Source: Cheilinus undulatus
Taxonomy: Eukaryota > Chordata > Actinopteri > Labriformes > Labridae
Length of the DNA: 64,000 nt
Direction of reading: 5' to 3'
NCBI RefSeq assembly: GCF_018320785.1
Contig: NC_054872.1
Coordinates: forward strand, 39,792,551 to 39,856,550
Of the stretch, positions 40,436-51,748 are shown piece by piece. The notes beneath the pieces are model-generated. The model did not search any database. It worked only from the letters and a program-made list of their open reading frames with translations, and had not been told where the DNA came from. A program made the translations under genes and the position numbers. Numbering within the stretch: the stretch's first letter is position 1; every line of letters starts with the position of its first letter.

Positions 40436-41090
40436 GACTCACTAATGAATAACTGGACTGTTTTACATAAGCACGCCTGAAGGAGTAGCTTATGCACTGG
40501 TCTAATCCCTCTGTTTGAGACTGTGGCTCCTGAGGATGTGCAGGAGGAACGCACAGGAGAGGAGGAGTACTGAGACACACTGTCCTTCAGCAGACCCAAA
40601 GAAACATAACGGATCATCTCGTCTTTTGTCTGCATTTTAATTTACAAAGGTGCTTCACCTGTATGATAGGCCACACATTTAACTTAAGCAGTCTTTATGC
40701 AACGACCGAAACCCAGAAACTTCCTTTCATAATGCTTCTGTTTGTACTGCAGTGTACTTTAAGGCCACCAGTATGATGCAGTTCACCAACAGTCGCAGCT
40801 TTTTAATCTTGTATATCTGTAGTCACACATGTTTAAGGTGCAGTTTTTGTAAATGATATATGTAAATATGGACCCAGACATGTTGAAATGATTATGTTCT
40901 TCAAGATTAGTGTTAAATCTGCTGAAAATCTGTATAGTTTTGTAACTGGGTTTCAGTGCTGCCTTGGCAGTGTCCCTCAGTATGAACAAGAGATGATCAT
41001 TAATCAGAATTTAACCATAAATGCCTCAGTTCTCTGTTGATTGTACAGAACATTACCATGACAATAAAGCAGACAGTTTTTCATATCTAA
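40436..41090 (+). other. etfb: Likely separate etfb 3' UTR exon with polyadenylation signal
   Basis: After the etfb stop, CAGG|GTGAGT at 37904/37905 is a strong donor. TTTTCTCTCCTTCTAG before 40436 is a strong acceptor. AATAAA at 41063-41068 is followed by a GT-rich stretch. The stop lies 45 nt before the last junction, just inside the 50-55-nt limit that usually avoids nonsense-mediated decay. No ORF in this exon looks coding. Reading through without splicing is the alternative. Confidence 0.55.
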
Positions 41091-41440
41091 ACACATCTGT
41101 GCCTGGGATTTTTGTCATGTTCTGTTGCAACTCTACATTTATCTATAAGCTTGAAGTTTGTGCTGCAGTGAGGTGGTTTAATACGTAGCTAGGAAGTGCT
41201 TTTAATACTTTGGCTATCATAAATGTAGGTGACTAATTTAAGTAAACAAAAGACTTGCAAATATCAGCTTCAAAGATTACCTTTAGATATCATCAAAACT
41301 TCTCTAAAACAAATTTTTATTGATACTTATAGATTAAGACTTGATGAAAACTACAACAACTGCAAGCTGTTGTCCAGCAAAAAGGAGACAAAACTGACTA
41401 TTAGCGTCAGGGAGGCTTTTAATTTTGACCCTGGTGTTAT

Positions 41441-41467
41441 TGTTTTGTTTTGTTTTGTTTTGTTTTG
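41441..41467. repeat. (GTTTT)n short tandem repeat
   Basis: About five GTTTT units followed by a T/G-rich run. Confidence 0.85.
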
Positions 41468-42299
41468 GGTTTTTTTGGGGGGCGGGGTTTGTTTTCTGTG
41501 TGCGAAGTAGAACAATTTAAGCATCCAAATAAAACTAGGATGTTTTCAAAAGCTGTGTTAAAATTCCTTGCTGTGTTTCACACATCTAAACATCTAAATT
41601 GTTCATAGGGAGGCTGTTTTGTCCGGATCTGTACACAAAAGCATAATGGCACACTAGAAAACTTTGAATAATTAAATAGGTATATATTTGTGAAAATTGG
41701 ACAAAAATTATAGAAACCACATAGATCAGCCTGAGCATCTACAGACGTGTCTGCCTCTGAGTCATCCAGCATCCTTTTAAAGGCATCAAATGAGGCCAAG
41801 TCATGAATTTTAGGTCATTTTGTAATACATTTCAGGCAAAGGGAGCAGCAAATTTAAACAAAATGATGATAAACCAATTAACGATAACTGAAATTAATCC
41901 CAGAAAGGTCAATGTCAAGCAGAACTGTGACTGTTAAAATGCAATAAGTAAAAAAAACAATCTGGCTTCATGAAAAAAGCTTGATGTTGTCTTTGCAGGT
42001 TGTTGTTGTTCATGAACAGCGATATTTGTTTAAAAGTAAAGTGCAGCACCCATTTTTCTTTTTATGAAAGCATTTAATGAGAAAAATAGGTCTGAATCAA
42101 AGCAACTGTAGAATTTGAGGAAATTTTAAAAATCAAAATTTCCAGCAAGGGCAACATAAACTTTTATTGTGAAAGGATGAATTAACAGCATTATAGCTCA
42201 GCCTTCAACCTTTGTTCAATTAATACATTTATTTATATCTAATGATTAACATTTTCATATTCTTTATTGGTCTCAAACTGCTCTTTTTAAAATAAACAG

Positions 42300-42752
42300 T
42301 GGCCTACTTCAGGTCTCCATCCATGAAGGACAAAATGACGCATCAGTGAATATCAGGAAACAAGCAGGCAGACTGACAGGATTACTGTCAACATCCCATG
42401 ATGCTTTGTTTTATCAAAATAAGACAACAAAACCTTCGAAAAATGTTAGAAATAAACTAAAATCTCTCTTCAATTTACAGTTGATAAAGTTGAGTGGCTG
42501 CTTTACAGGGATTTTTAGACTTTTAGGACATAAATGAAACAGGCATTGTTTTGGGAAATAAGATGAGGGGCATGGCCTCGCATGCACAATCAAGGCTTTG
42601 AGTCGGCAGGTGACGCGCCCTCCTGCTGAAGAGAGAAGAGGACACACAGGGGAGGGGGACACTCACTCATGTTAAAGACAAAGAAGACAGTACGTCGACA
42701 GAGAAAATAATTTAGAATTGAAAAATAATCATTTAAAATCAGCTCCTGTCAC
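42300..42752 (+). promoter_or_regulatory. 5' flank of receptor copy A, duplicated upstream of copy B
   Basis: Shared blocks with 51270-51675 include GACTGACAGGA, CATGATGCTTTGTTTTAT (TGGTGC in the other copy), GGAAATAAGATGAGGGGC and AAAATCAGCTCCTGT, in order. It has no clear TATA box. Conservation between the copies suggests the promoter was carried in the duplication. Confidence 0.5.
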
Positions 42753-42831
42753 ATGAAAATGGCATTGCTGGATGAAAGAATGCAACTAAGTGCTTTTTTT
42801 CTGCTAACTTTATTTAGCTCTACTTTTCAAG
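42753..42831 (+). CDS. Copy A exon 1, signal peptide
   Basis: MKMALLDERMQLSAFFLLTL then FSSTFQ, hydrophobic after Met10, with donor GTAAGA. Closely matches the copy B signal exon. Confidence 0.82.
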
Positions 42832-45800
42832 GTAAGACAAAACCTTAATTTCTGGAATTGAGTGGGCTCAATGTCTCCTACTTTTCTCTGTTTCTTGACC
42901 ATTTACGTAGAAGTCTTCTTGTTATAGACCAGCAGAAATCTCGAAGTAAAGCTAGGGTTGTGCTTTTTGCTTCTGCTAACTTTTGCCATGACTTATCAAA
43001 CTTTAACAACTCTTCTTTGCTTGCTTTAACAAAAATGTACATTCGGAAGAATTTCGTGTTGAGGGTGAGTGTGGGAATATTGGGACACATTTTGAATTGG
43101 TCTTCTTTTAACTGACTATGAACTTGAAGAAAAGGTCCAACACATAATACATGACTTTAACACTGAAGTTGTGGGCTGTGTACTAGAGAATAGTACCAAA
43201 TTTAGTGTCAAATTTAACACTTTTAAAGAGCATATGTTGGTCAACACATACAGCATTCTTAAACTACACTTGTAAAATGTCCTAAATAATTTAAAATATA
43301 AATAAGCTGCAGTTACTCTGGCAAATCCCATGATTTTAAATTTTAGTGGGCAGAGCTTAGATCAACTGACACTTTACAGAGTGGATGAAATGTTTAACCC
43401 TAAGATATCAACACTCCAATGTTCAACAGCTTCATTCTGGGGCCTTAAAGCTGTAAACAAACAATAGGTTATTTTTTACATTTCAACAGCAAATGTTCAT
43501 GGTTAGTGATGCAATAGCAATAAAGAAGGATGACATTTTTGAGTTAGTAACACTACATACACATCTGAAGATCAAATCAGTGAAAAGTAAGAGGCCCTGC
43601 TTTGTCTTTGGTTCAACAAAAACCAAAGGTTTTAGCACCTTCATCTCTAACTGAGAGATATAGACTCAGCTAAATAAATACTTTCCATCACACATGCTTT
43701 TTCTGAATATTAAACATAAATATAGATCCATACTTGACAGCTGTGCTCCCTGCTTGTTTCTTAATTTCTGGCTGATCTTCTTTTTGGACAGAGAGGCCAT
43801 CAGGTAGCCCAGTGTGCTCCGTCCAGTCTGTGAATAACAACACTGGCCTGCAGTACCTCTGTCAGTGGTCGGGGGGGACTCCACAAGCAAATCTTTATTT
43901 CCCTGTACTCAGCAGCAGCAGCACAGGTTCAGAAAACTTCAGCCTGACTGTCAGTGCTTCAAAAGACCTCGATGGAAAAACTGTCACATGTTTAGCTGAG
44001 CACACAACTGAAAAGAGCAAATGTGACATCACTGCAAGTAAGATCTTTGATGAATTAGTATCAAACTTCAGGACATTTGACTTCTCATTAACCTGTCCTT
44101 TAAAACCTTATTATGTTAAACTTTTTCTTTTCCAGGAAGTCCCAGGAAGTTCCTCCCCTCTCTGAGAACCACGGTCGGCTCTGATGGCAAAATAGTGGTC
44201 AGCATCCACTGTGTCAGTGAAGCGTCTCCTAACGCTGTGGTGTCGTGGTTCAGAGGCAGCCAGGCTGTCACCAACGGGACAGTGCACCAAATCAGCAATG
44301 ACACGACACAAATTCAGATACGTGATAACAACATCAAGAACTTAGTCGCTGAAAGCTACACCTGTACCTGCAGAAACCCCCTGGGCAGCCAGAGGAGAGA
44401 AGTTCAGTTAACAGGTATAAAACCATGAAGTAGCAGTTGTGTAGATTAGTTTTGTGTGAGTCAGTCAAGTCAGTGGATTATTAGGATTTAGACCATTGTT
44501 TCTCTGCTGCCCTGAGCCTTGCCCTTTGCTTTCTGGTGACGTCAGCAAGCCAAGGTCTAGGTGAAGTAGTTTTTGGATCAGGCTTGGGCACCAGAGGGTA
44601 GTTTGTCCAGAAAGGAGGCTAGTGAGGAGCAGAGTGTGTCCAAAGCTTTGTTAACAGAGATCATTGGATCAAGTGTCTAATCTCACTGAAACGATTAAGA
44701 TCAAGTGCTTTGGTTTACATAACCTTCACTTTTCTGAAAATTCATAGACCCTGTTTTAAACAGAAATATTTGAATGTTCACTAATCAAAGATCTAGTATG
44801 CATCAGCCCTACAGTACAGCACAGTGATTATTTAGCCTTCTTGTGCTTATTCTGAGCCCTCAGACATGGAGTTCTCTGTCTACTTTTCTTTTCATTTACC
44901 CCCCTCTCCTGCCATCGCTTGATGTCTCCCTAACTCACAATCCCTCTCTTTCTAGGACCTTCCATCTTGGATGTCAGATCGTCTTCCAATAAAAATGGCA
45001 GGATTGTCAGGTTGACCTGGAAGGTCCCGGATTTCTCTCTTGTGACAGGTAAAACAGATGCTCTTTTATTATCACAAGAATATCTTCAAAGATCACACCC
45101 AGTGATCTTGTTTTGTTTGGGACATCCCAGAAAAAATTCCTCTGGGAAGAAAGTTGACATTGTTGAAAACAGAAACCCAACATAGCAGATAGCGGTGTAA
45201 ATACTGTGTAACATATAGAGCATGTAGCTTAGCATCGCTGTGTTTTAAAAAAAAAAAAAACAAACAAACAATTTCAAGAATGAAAATAGGCTGAAAGGTA
45301 AATATTTTCTGTTGTGCTTCTTCTCTAACCTGACACATCCTAAATTGTAGAAAAACATTGGCAACATTTTTGTATATTAAGGTTGTCAACATTTTCTGTA
45401 CTCCTAAATGTAATGTGTTTCAAAATGCTAAAATCATTTGATTATCATTTTGATAATCTTTTGGATCATAAAGGTAATGAAACTTGGGGATCTTCAGTCA
45501 TAATTTAACCAGAAAAGGGTCTGTCCAAATAGAGCAAATACATTGGCTACATGTTGGAAAAGTGGGTGAAACTGAAAAGGAGTAGGGGCGCACGCCCCTC
45601 AGTACCCAGGTCCACACAGAGCTGGCTGACCTGCTCACAGAGGCATGCTTGATGATGTGCTTGCCATTGTTTGTGGGTGGAACCTGTGTTAAAAATGTAA
45701 AACAAAATATTGATTACAGGTCAAAACAGAAAGAGATAAATTACCCTTACCTTATATCTCATAGAAAATCAGTGTATCTTAAAAATCAAATGCATTGCTC

Positions 45801-46973
45801 ATTGTTTTCCTCGATTGATTTTGTGAAGGATTTGACATCAAGATAAAAAGGACAGCCATCCTCAACGAAACCCGTAATGACACCCAAACTGAAGGCGGCC
45901 CAGACGGGTTTGAAACCATTCTAAAGCTACCTGGCTCTGCCCGGGAGGCTTTCATCAATCTAGACTGGTCTTCGCCTTTGTATGTCACACCCACATTTGG
46001 TATGACTGCAGGAGTGCCATCAGAATTCAACAATAGATGTTCAGGTAAGCTACCTTTTTTGGATTGTGTGAGATATTGTATTTTTTGTTGCAGAGTCAGT
46101 TAAGTTACAGTGCTACAGCAGTAAAATGAGCCCCCCAAGGCAGACATTTTCTGCACACATGGACGCGAGATGTTTCATGCTATGTACAGCCACAAACAGT
46201 TCAAGGAGTGGACGAACACTGTGCACTATGTGTGTGTATGTGTGTGTGTGTGAGTTGAAGACACAAAAACTAGAGGAGACTTGAAAGCATATCTGGATAA
46301 ACAAACAGCTTTCTCTACACTTGTTTCTCTACATTTAATGTCCAGCAGAGTGCCTCTATGGGTGTAAATGATAAAATTTCAGCATATGAGTGTGTGATTT
46401 TGGAGTTTGCACGCCAATCAGACATATCACTAAACAGAAATATAGATCAATAGTGATAATTCATGATTCCCTGCACCCTGTGACTCCCTTTTCTGGCTGT
46501 GATTAATACCTGTGCCCAGGTGCATGTGGTGACATAACAACAGCAGCAATGTTTACATGCCAAATCTTGCCTTACCACAACACACTACAAAAGACATCAA
46601 ACTGGGAAATAGCCTTTCATATTTTCTCCAGGAGTCCGAAACTGCAGCTGCAGTAAACGTTTCATACTCTACAACTTTATTTATCAAAGAGTTAAATTAA
46701 AGAGAGATAAACAGTGTTAACCTTCTGGAAGGTGAACTTAACCCAGAAATGAACCTTCATGGGTCTCTTAGTATGATTATCAGACACTTTCATATTCCTC
46801 TAAACACCATTTTATGAGTTTTCAGGCCTAAGGCATGAGCTTTGGCATTGTTTTTTATCTTTATGGCATTTTGAAAAATTTAATTTCAGCTCATACCCCA
46901 TGCCTATAAAGCACTTTGACCAAAAATCCTGATGCTTGTGTCAGTGTGGATTCTCTGCACGACTCCTTCTATT

Positions 46974-47034
<61 letters not shown>

Positions 47035-49941
47035 CCTTGAGCATCAGAACATAAAAAACACACAATAAATGTTGGGGATTTTTCTTTAGTATTTTTGTGA
47101 AAATTGTAATGTTTACTTTTTCCACCAGATGGTGGCATTTCCCCTATTGTGGTCTATGGGGAAAAACATTGAATTTAAAAAATAATGTCCTATGTGGTGT
47201 TAAAAATTAGTTTTCAAAGTCTTTATCTGGATGTCAGAGCAGGATACAATTGGAAATTAGAATTGTTTTGGAATCAGTGTATCTCTGGTTGAAGTACAAC
47301 AAGGGCACAAAATTGCTTAAACAGAACAAAATTCAAAATTTAGCTTCTTAACTTTGCTCTCAAAGTGCACCACACAGATTTTTTTTTAACCTTAAAATGT
47401 ACAAATCTTTCTCCTGGGGGAGCATGCCTCCAGACCCTCCTAGAAAATTTTGAGTCCCACCCCCCACCATAATAGTCTGCTAAAACCCTGTGGGAAACAT
47501 TGCATTGCTTTTCTCTGTGCTTCCAGGTGATGAGGCGCTTTGCCGAGTCGTCTTTGGAATCGCAGTTGGAATTCCTATAACCGTAGCCTTTCTAATGCTG
47601 GTCGGCCTTCTGTGCATCTTTTGCACCCTTCTGCCTTCTCATTGTTGCAGGAACAGAAGTAAGTGAAGTACAGTTGATTGAGCAATTCAGTCAGTTCTAA
47701 GTTATCTAACACCAAATCACAATACAGGTCATCTGTGCAGTCTGGGACTTAAAGTAACAGCCTCTGCCATTACTGTAAAATGTGATGTGAATGGATGAAT
47801 GAAACATCTATAAAGCTCTTTGAGTGGTCAGAAGTCTAGAAAAATGCATGTATCACCCTCTCTAAATCTTTTTCAACTGAGGCTTTTAGCCTCAATTTAA
47901 AAAAAGTCTTGACTTTACAAAAGAAGAGATCTGCTGATCAAATTTAAAAACATCATCAAAATAAACATCAAGACATATTAAAGCACCTCCAAGAATGTAA
48001 AACAGCTTTAAATAAGATCATTACATGTAAGACGGAAGGGGCACTCCGATTTACAAGGCAAAAATATTATGAAAAAGCAAACCAAGCCAGCCACCTACTA
48101 TCTTTTCAGTTAAAAAAGTAACAGTCAAACCCAAATTAAGACATCCCACCTCTCTAAGGGAGGATTCACACCCAATGGATGTGGCAGTAGCATTTAAAAC
48201 ATTTTACAAAAACCTATATGATACAACAGATGAGGCTCAAAATATGGCAATAATGGAGGAGATGTTTAAAGGGATTAGATTAGCAAAGTTAACTGAGACA
48301 GAGGCGGAGGTTGAAAAAAAACAAATCATTAAAAAACAACAAATCCCCTGGGACTGACAGGTTTCATTGTGATTTTAATAAGGTTTTTGTGAAGGAGCCT
48401 ACACCTGTACTCTGTGAGGTCTTTAATTATGCCTTAAATGAAAATGACCCACCCAGAAGTTGGTCTGAGGCTATTATATCAGTTTTTCATAGAGAAGGAA
48501 AAAGACCTGCTTGAATGTGGCTCTTACAGGCCAGTTAGCTTGCTTGGAAATGACGTCAAGATTCTTAGCTCCATACTATATGTACGCTGTATGTGAGACT
48601 TTGTGTCAAGGAACATGTTTTAATAAATGTTCAAAAAAATAAATAAATAAACATCAAGACTTTTAACTGAGGGATGCAAACAAGCAGGAGGGCCAAGAGT
48701 GCTCACTTCTGACAGCCCAGGCTGACCAGCCACGATGACCTCTTTGTGTCTGTCATTCAGATTCAGAAAATTCAAGGTCATCCATGTTTCAACATCTTAA
48801 GACAGAGGCTGTAGGGTACCCCTATTCTTAAATTTCAAAGGCAAGTAGATTGGACATCATCAGCAAACTTGTAACACCACTTGTAAGTGTGGCCACTTCA
48901 CAGGGGGGAAATTCCCAAGATGAACAGAGAAGGTCCAATCTGTTAAGTAGGACTGAAACTACTCAAATGCAGTCTCCTTGATCATATGTGCAAGGTCACA
49001 TGATCAACAGTGTTAAAGGCAGCAGTTAAGTTGAAAAGTAACAAAATAGCATCTCCCATGTCTACAGTTCAAATCAAATCTCACAAGAGCAGTTTCCTTT
49101 CTATGAGGAGGTTTAAAACCTGACTGAAACTTTTCACGTAAGTCATGATGAGTTAAAAAAAATCCTGCAACTGGAACAAGACATTTTCCCCAGTGCTTTA
49201 AACAGAAGAGGCAGTTTAAGGATTGGCCTGATGTCTGTGTATGTATCTTATTCTCCTTGTAATTTCAGGACAGAGTTAAGACAAATTCCCCTACACAGAC
49301 ATTAAAGTACATGTAAGCTTATCTTAGGAATGCCAAGAAATAATAGTTAAAAATTGTGATTTTCATTCATTTAGCAAACTTTACTAACTAGGTTTTGATT
49401 CTGGTTGATAATGATAAACATAGCATTGTGGTTAAGTTGTTTTACAGGGGGACAAATGTGTTTTTCACCATCATTACAAGTTTTTCACATTTTGTTTTTG
49501 CTTTTTAGGTCGACAGACTTCTGTTTCCAGACCTATTGAAGACAATAATTACAAGGTAATATAATATACTGTAAATGTTAGCTGAGAGCTGATAAAAGAA
49601 AAAACAACAAACCCTTCTTATCCTCCATCAGATATGAAAATATCTCTGCCTGAAGTCGATGGTTTTAGCTTCTTTCTCATCACTCACAGGTAATAACAAT
49701 CCAGATAGATTCAACTCCTCATATCCTAACAGGACAGCTGAAAGAGCCACCACCAAACTACAACCAGTTATATCCGGTACGCTTTCTTAAAACCACATCT
49801 GAAATAAGGACTGCTTCTTTGGTCATTTCAATGATTTGCCTTGTTTGTGTTTCATTGCAGACTCCCTCTGAAAGATCAGTGGCTCTCCCGCCTGCCCCCC
49901 TCTACCACCCATCAGAGCCGCAACACCCGTCTAAAATTTGA
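42753..49941 (+). CDS. VSIG10L-like Ig/FN3 transmembrane receptor, copy A, 9 exons
   Basis: Predicted type I cell-surface protein of 419 residues. Exons: 42753-42831, 43792-44037, 44136-44414, 44956-45048, 45829-46044, 47527-47658, 49509-49555, 49690-49776, 49861-49941. Order: signal peptide (1-26; Met10 could also start a good signal), Ig C2-like domain with four Cys (27-108), second C2 domain with Cys pair IHC/YTC (109-201), FN3 split over two exons (202-304), transmembrane helix near 310-340, and a cytoplasmic tail with PPPNYNQL. Ig, FN3 and membrane exons are phase 1-1, as usual in Ig genes. AATAAA follows at 50024. Naming rests on domain order and on ETFB as neighbour. An L1 fragment lies in the intron after the membrane exon. 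A CEACAM-like family member is the alternative. Confidence 0.8.
43792..44037 (+). CDS. Copy A exon 2, Ig C2-like domain
   Basis: 82 codons including SPVCSVQSVNNNTGLQYLCQ, SENFSLTVSAS and TVTCLAEH. Four cysteines allow two disulfides. Nearly identical to copy B 57003-57248. Confidence 0.85.
44136..44414 (+). CDS. Copy A exon 3, Ig C2 domain
   Basis: 93 codons including IVVSIHCVSEASPNAVVSWF, NGTVHQISND and YTCTCRNPLGSQ. Standard Cys-Trp-Cys pattern with N-glycosylation sequons. Confidence 0.87.
44956..45048 (+). CDS. Copy A exon 4, first half of FN3
   Basis: 31 codons, GPSILDVRSSSNKNGRIVRL then TWKVPDFSLVTG. Trp of the FN3 B strand is present. Confidence 0.8.
45829..46044 (+). CDS. Copy A exon 5, second half of FN3, diverged
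   Basis: 72 codons from FDIKIKRTAILNETRN to EFNNRCS. Where copy B has YRFRVIPKAR, this copy has SPLYVTPTFGM, so the usual Tyr-containing F-strand motif is lost. The frame is open and splice sites are good. Confidence 0.78.
46976..47031. repeat. (TA)n microsatellite
   Basis: Perfect TA array from 46979 to 47031, about 26 units, in the receptor A intron. Confidence 0.97.
47527..47658 (+). CDS. Copy A exon 6, transmembrane segment
   Basis: 44 codons with VVFGIAVGIPITVAFLMLVG followed by LLCIFCTLL, ending SHCCRNR. Cys near the membrane may be palmitoylated. Confidence 0.85.
47890..48650 (+). pseudogene. L1-type LINE reverse transcriptase fragment
   Basis: Translation gives FKTFYKNLYDT, SLKNNKSPGTDRFHCDF, EVFNYALNENDPPRSWSEAI and, after a frameshift, CGSYRPVSLLGNDVKIL. 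These are the classic L1 reverse transcriptase start blocks in order. Frameshifts and stops break it and both ends of the ORF are missing. It ends in an AAATAAATAAATAAA tract. It lies in the receptor A intron between the membrane and tail exons. Confidence 0.85.
48651..49250. repeat. Old interspersed repeat, unclassified
   Basis: Blocks such as TGATCAACAGTGTTAAAGGC, TTTAAAACCTGACTGAAACT and AAGGATTGGCCTGATG recall a repeat common in fish genomes. I cannot name its family. No ORF survives. Confidence 0.4.
49509..49555 (+). CDS. Copy A exon 7, cytoplasmic tail
   Basis: Encodes RQTSVSRPIEDNNYK, close to RQTRYPVSRAVEK in copy B. Confidence 0.8.
49690..49776 (+). CDS. Copy A exon 8, cytoplasmic tail
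   Basis: Encodes VITIQIDSTPHILTGQLKEP and PPNYNQLYP. The YNQL motif and preceding prolines are shared with copy B. Confidence 0.82.
49861..49941 (+). CDS. Copy A terminal exon
   Basis: Encodes TPSERSVALPPAPLYHPSEP to SKI and TGA. The first nine residues are identical to copy B. Confidence 0.82.
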   Translation, partial: TPSERSVALPPAPLYHPSEPQHPSKI

Positions 49942-50023
49942 TTTTGCATGCATTTCATTATTTTATACTCTAGAGTTTTGCGTTTTATTTGAATGAGACC
50001 TCTAGATTTGTACCACAGTTTTA

Positions 50024-50029
50024 AATAAA
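50024..50029 (+). terminator. Polyadenylation signal of receptor copy A
   Basis: AATAAA 83 bp after the stop codon of copy A. Confidence 0.6.
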
Positions 50030-50049
50030 ATAATTTATTCCTAAGAAGA

Positions 50050-51675
50050 AAATTGCTGCAAGGGATGGAGTTTTAAGTTGCAGATCATAAGGGAAAGTAA
50101 GTGTATTTATCCAAGATAAGCATATTTTAATAGTGTCTGTAAAAACTCCTGAGAATGCATGGATGCATCCTACATTTCCTCAGGTTGTTTTGGTTGAAGT
50201 AATGCACACCTTGCCCTCTAGAGGGCAGCGAAGCTGTAGCTAGCTAAAAGAAATAAACAGTACATGAAGACTACCTGTGTACTATCAGTTCTTCTGCCAA
50301 ACATCATGATTTATTCATTTTGTTTTATGCTGTTTTACCATTTAGTAATCCTCTATTTCACATATCTGATATTTTATATTTACCTTACTGTTTATTGCTT
50401 GAGGTAAAGTTGTGGAGCTTTTTTTGGAGCTTGAAATCAGTTGAATGTCCAAGGATCCTTGCCAGGGTATTTTTTAACACAATCTGACTATTTTGATGCT
50501 GTTATGTTAATTACTGAATTACTGAAATAATGAAATAATGAATAGCTCAGATTTGATGAACACCTTTGCCTACACTTTGAGGCTCCTTAGCATGAGGCCT
50601 ACTTTTGTCTAAGGGTGAGACTGCCTATGGATGGTAACTGAGGCCTCCTGTAACCATTAGCAGTGGCGAACTGGGGGTATTAACAGGTCAAAAACTCTCA
50701 TGATTAAAATTGTCAGTATTTTGAAAGTATATCTAAATCTAGAACCATGCATTTTGCTTTTTATACACTTAAAAAAAGAATATGGCCAATTGTAAACGTT
50801 TACTATAAATTCACACCCTATCCATAGTGTGTAAATTAAAAAATATATATCAGTTTCTGTATGTTTCTAGGCAGAAGATGCAAATTTGTTTGATCTTCAG
50901 TACAGTGTATTATGGCTGTGAGAACCATGGCATTTAAAATAAATTGTTTTGGCTGTAAAGAAAGCGTTTTTAAAAGCTGGAGCTGCATCATTTTCCCAGC
51001 ATTGTGTACAGATTTGTTGAAGTTTTAAATCTAAACTTGTATTCAGATTGCTTGAAAATAGCGCATGCTACTTCCTAATGAGCAAATAAACCAAACCCTG
51101 GACCCTCTTAAGTTTGAGCTTATAGCCCCGGATATCAAACACTTCTAGCTCTGTCCCGTTTTCAACCTTGTTTCAGTTAATTTACGATGTAGTTTTCTAC
51201 AGGTTTAAAATAAATATCCTCACACTGTCCTTTTTATTCACTAATTATTTATATATAATAAACAATACTTCAAGTCTCCAAGCATGACGGACAAAGTGAG
51301 GATTAATAATTATCAGAAAATTAGCGGTGGACTGACAGGACAACTGTCTACATCGCATGGTGCTTTGTTTTATTAAAATAAGATAACGGGACTTTAGAAA
51401 TAGTATTGTTTTTAAAACCTCTCTTCATATGCCCCTTTAAAGGTATTTTTGCCTTCTTAGGACACAAATAAAGCAGGCACTGTTCTGTGAAATAAGATGA
51501 GGGGCGCGGCCTCACGTGCACAACCAAAGCCGGCACAGGTGAGCTACTCACGCGCCCTGCTGACAGTGGGCAGACTGCTGGAGAGAGGAGAGGAGGATAC
51601 ACAGGCAAGGACAGCAATTTAAAATCAGCTCCTGTACTCTGACGAACAATTCGTCTGTCGCTCTGTCTCACTAAA
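50050..51675. other. Region between receptor copies A and B
   Basis: No gene was found. 50212-50250 (CCCTCTAGAGGGCAGCGAAG) aligns with the 3' flank of copy B near 62970, marking the duplicated unit's end. From about 51270 the promoter flank of copy B begins. Confidence 0.6.
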
Positions 51676-51748
51676 ATGACGTGGCTTCATGAAAATAAGC
51701 GATTAAACGCTATTTTTCTGCTAACTTTATTTGCCTCTGCTTTTCAAG
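51676..51748 (+). CDS. vsig10l: Copy B exon 1, signal peptide
   Basis: MTWLHENKRLNAIFLLTLFA then SAFQ, donor GTAAGA. LLTLF and the TTTTCAAG end are shared with copy A. Confidence 0.83.

Larger units (their letters stand above)
41091..42752. other. Intergenic region between etfb and receptor copy A
   Basis: No gene was found. It contains a (GTTTT)n tract at 41441-41467 and, from about 42300, the 5' flank of the receptor gene. That flank aligns by eye with 51270-51675. Confidence 0.6.

Noticed and set aside
40311-40635. Minus-strand ORFs overlapping the etfb 3' UTR exon
   Set aside because: No similarity and no splice context; better explained as an antisense shadow of a UTR.
44111-44316. Minus-strand ORFs opposite the Ig exons (also at 57255-57556)
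   Set aside because: Shadows of the plus-strand Ig domain, repeated in both copies because the coding strand is conserved.
46904-47138. Minus-strand ORFs rich in Tyr-Ile repeats
   Set aside because: Produced by translation of the (TA)n microsatellite.
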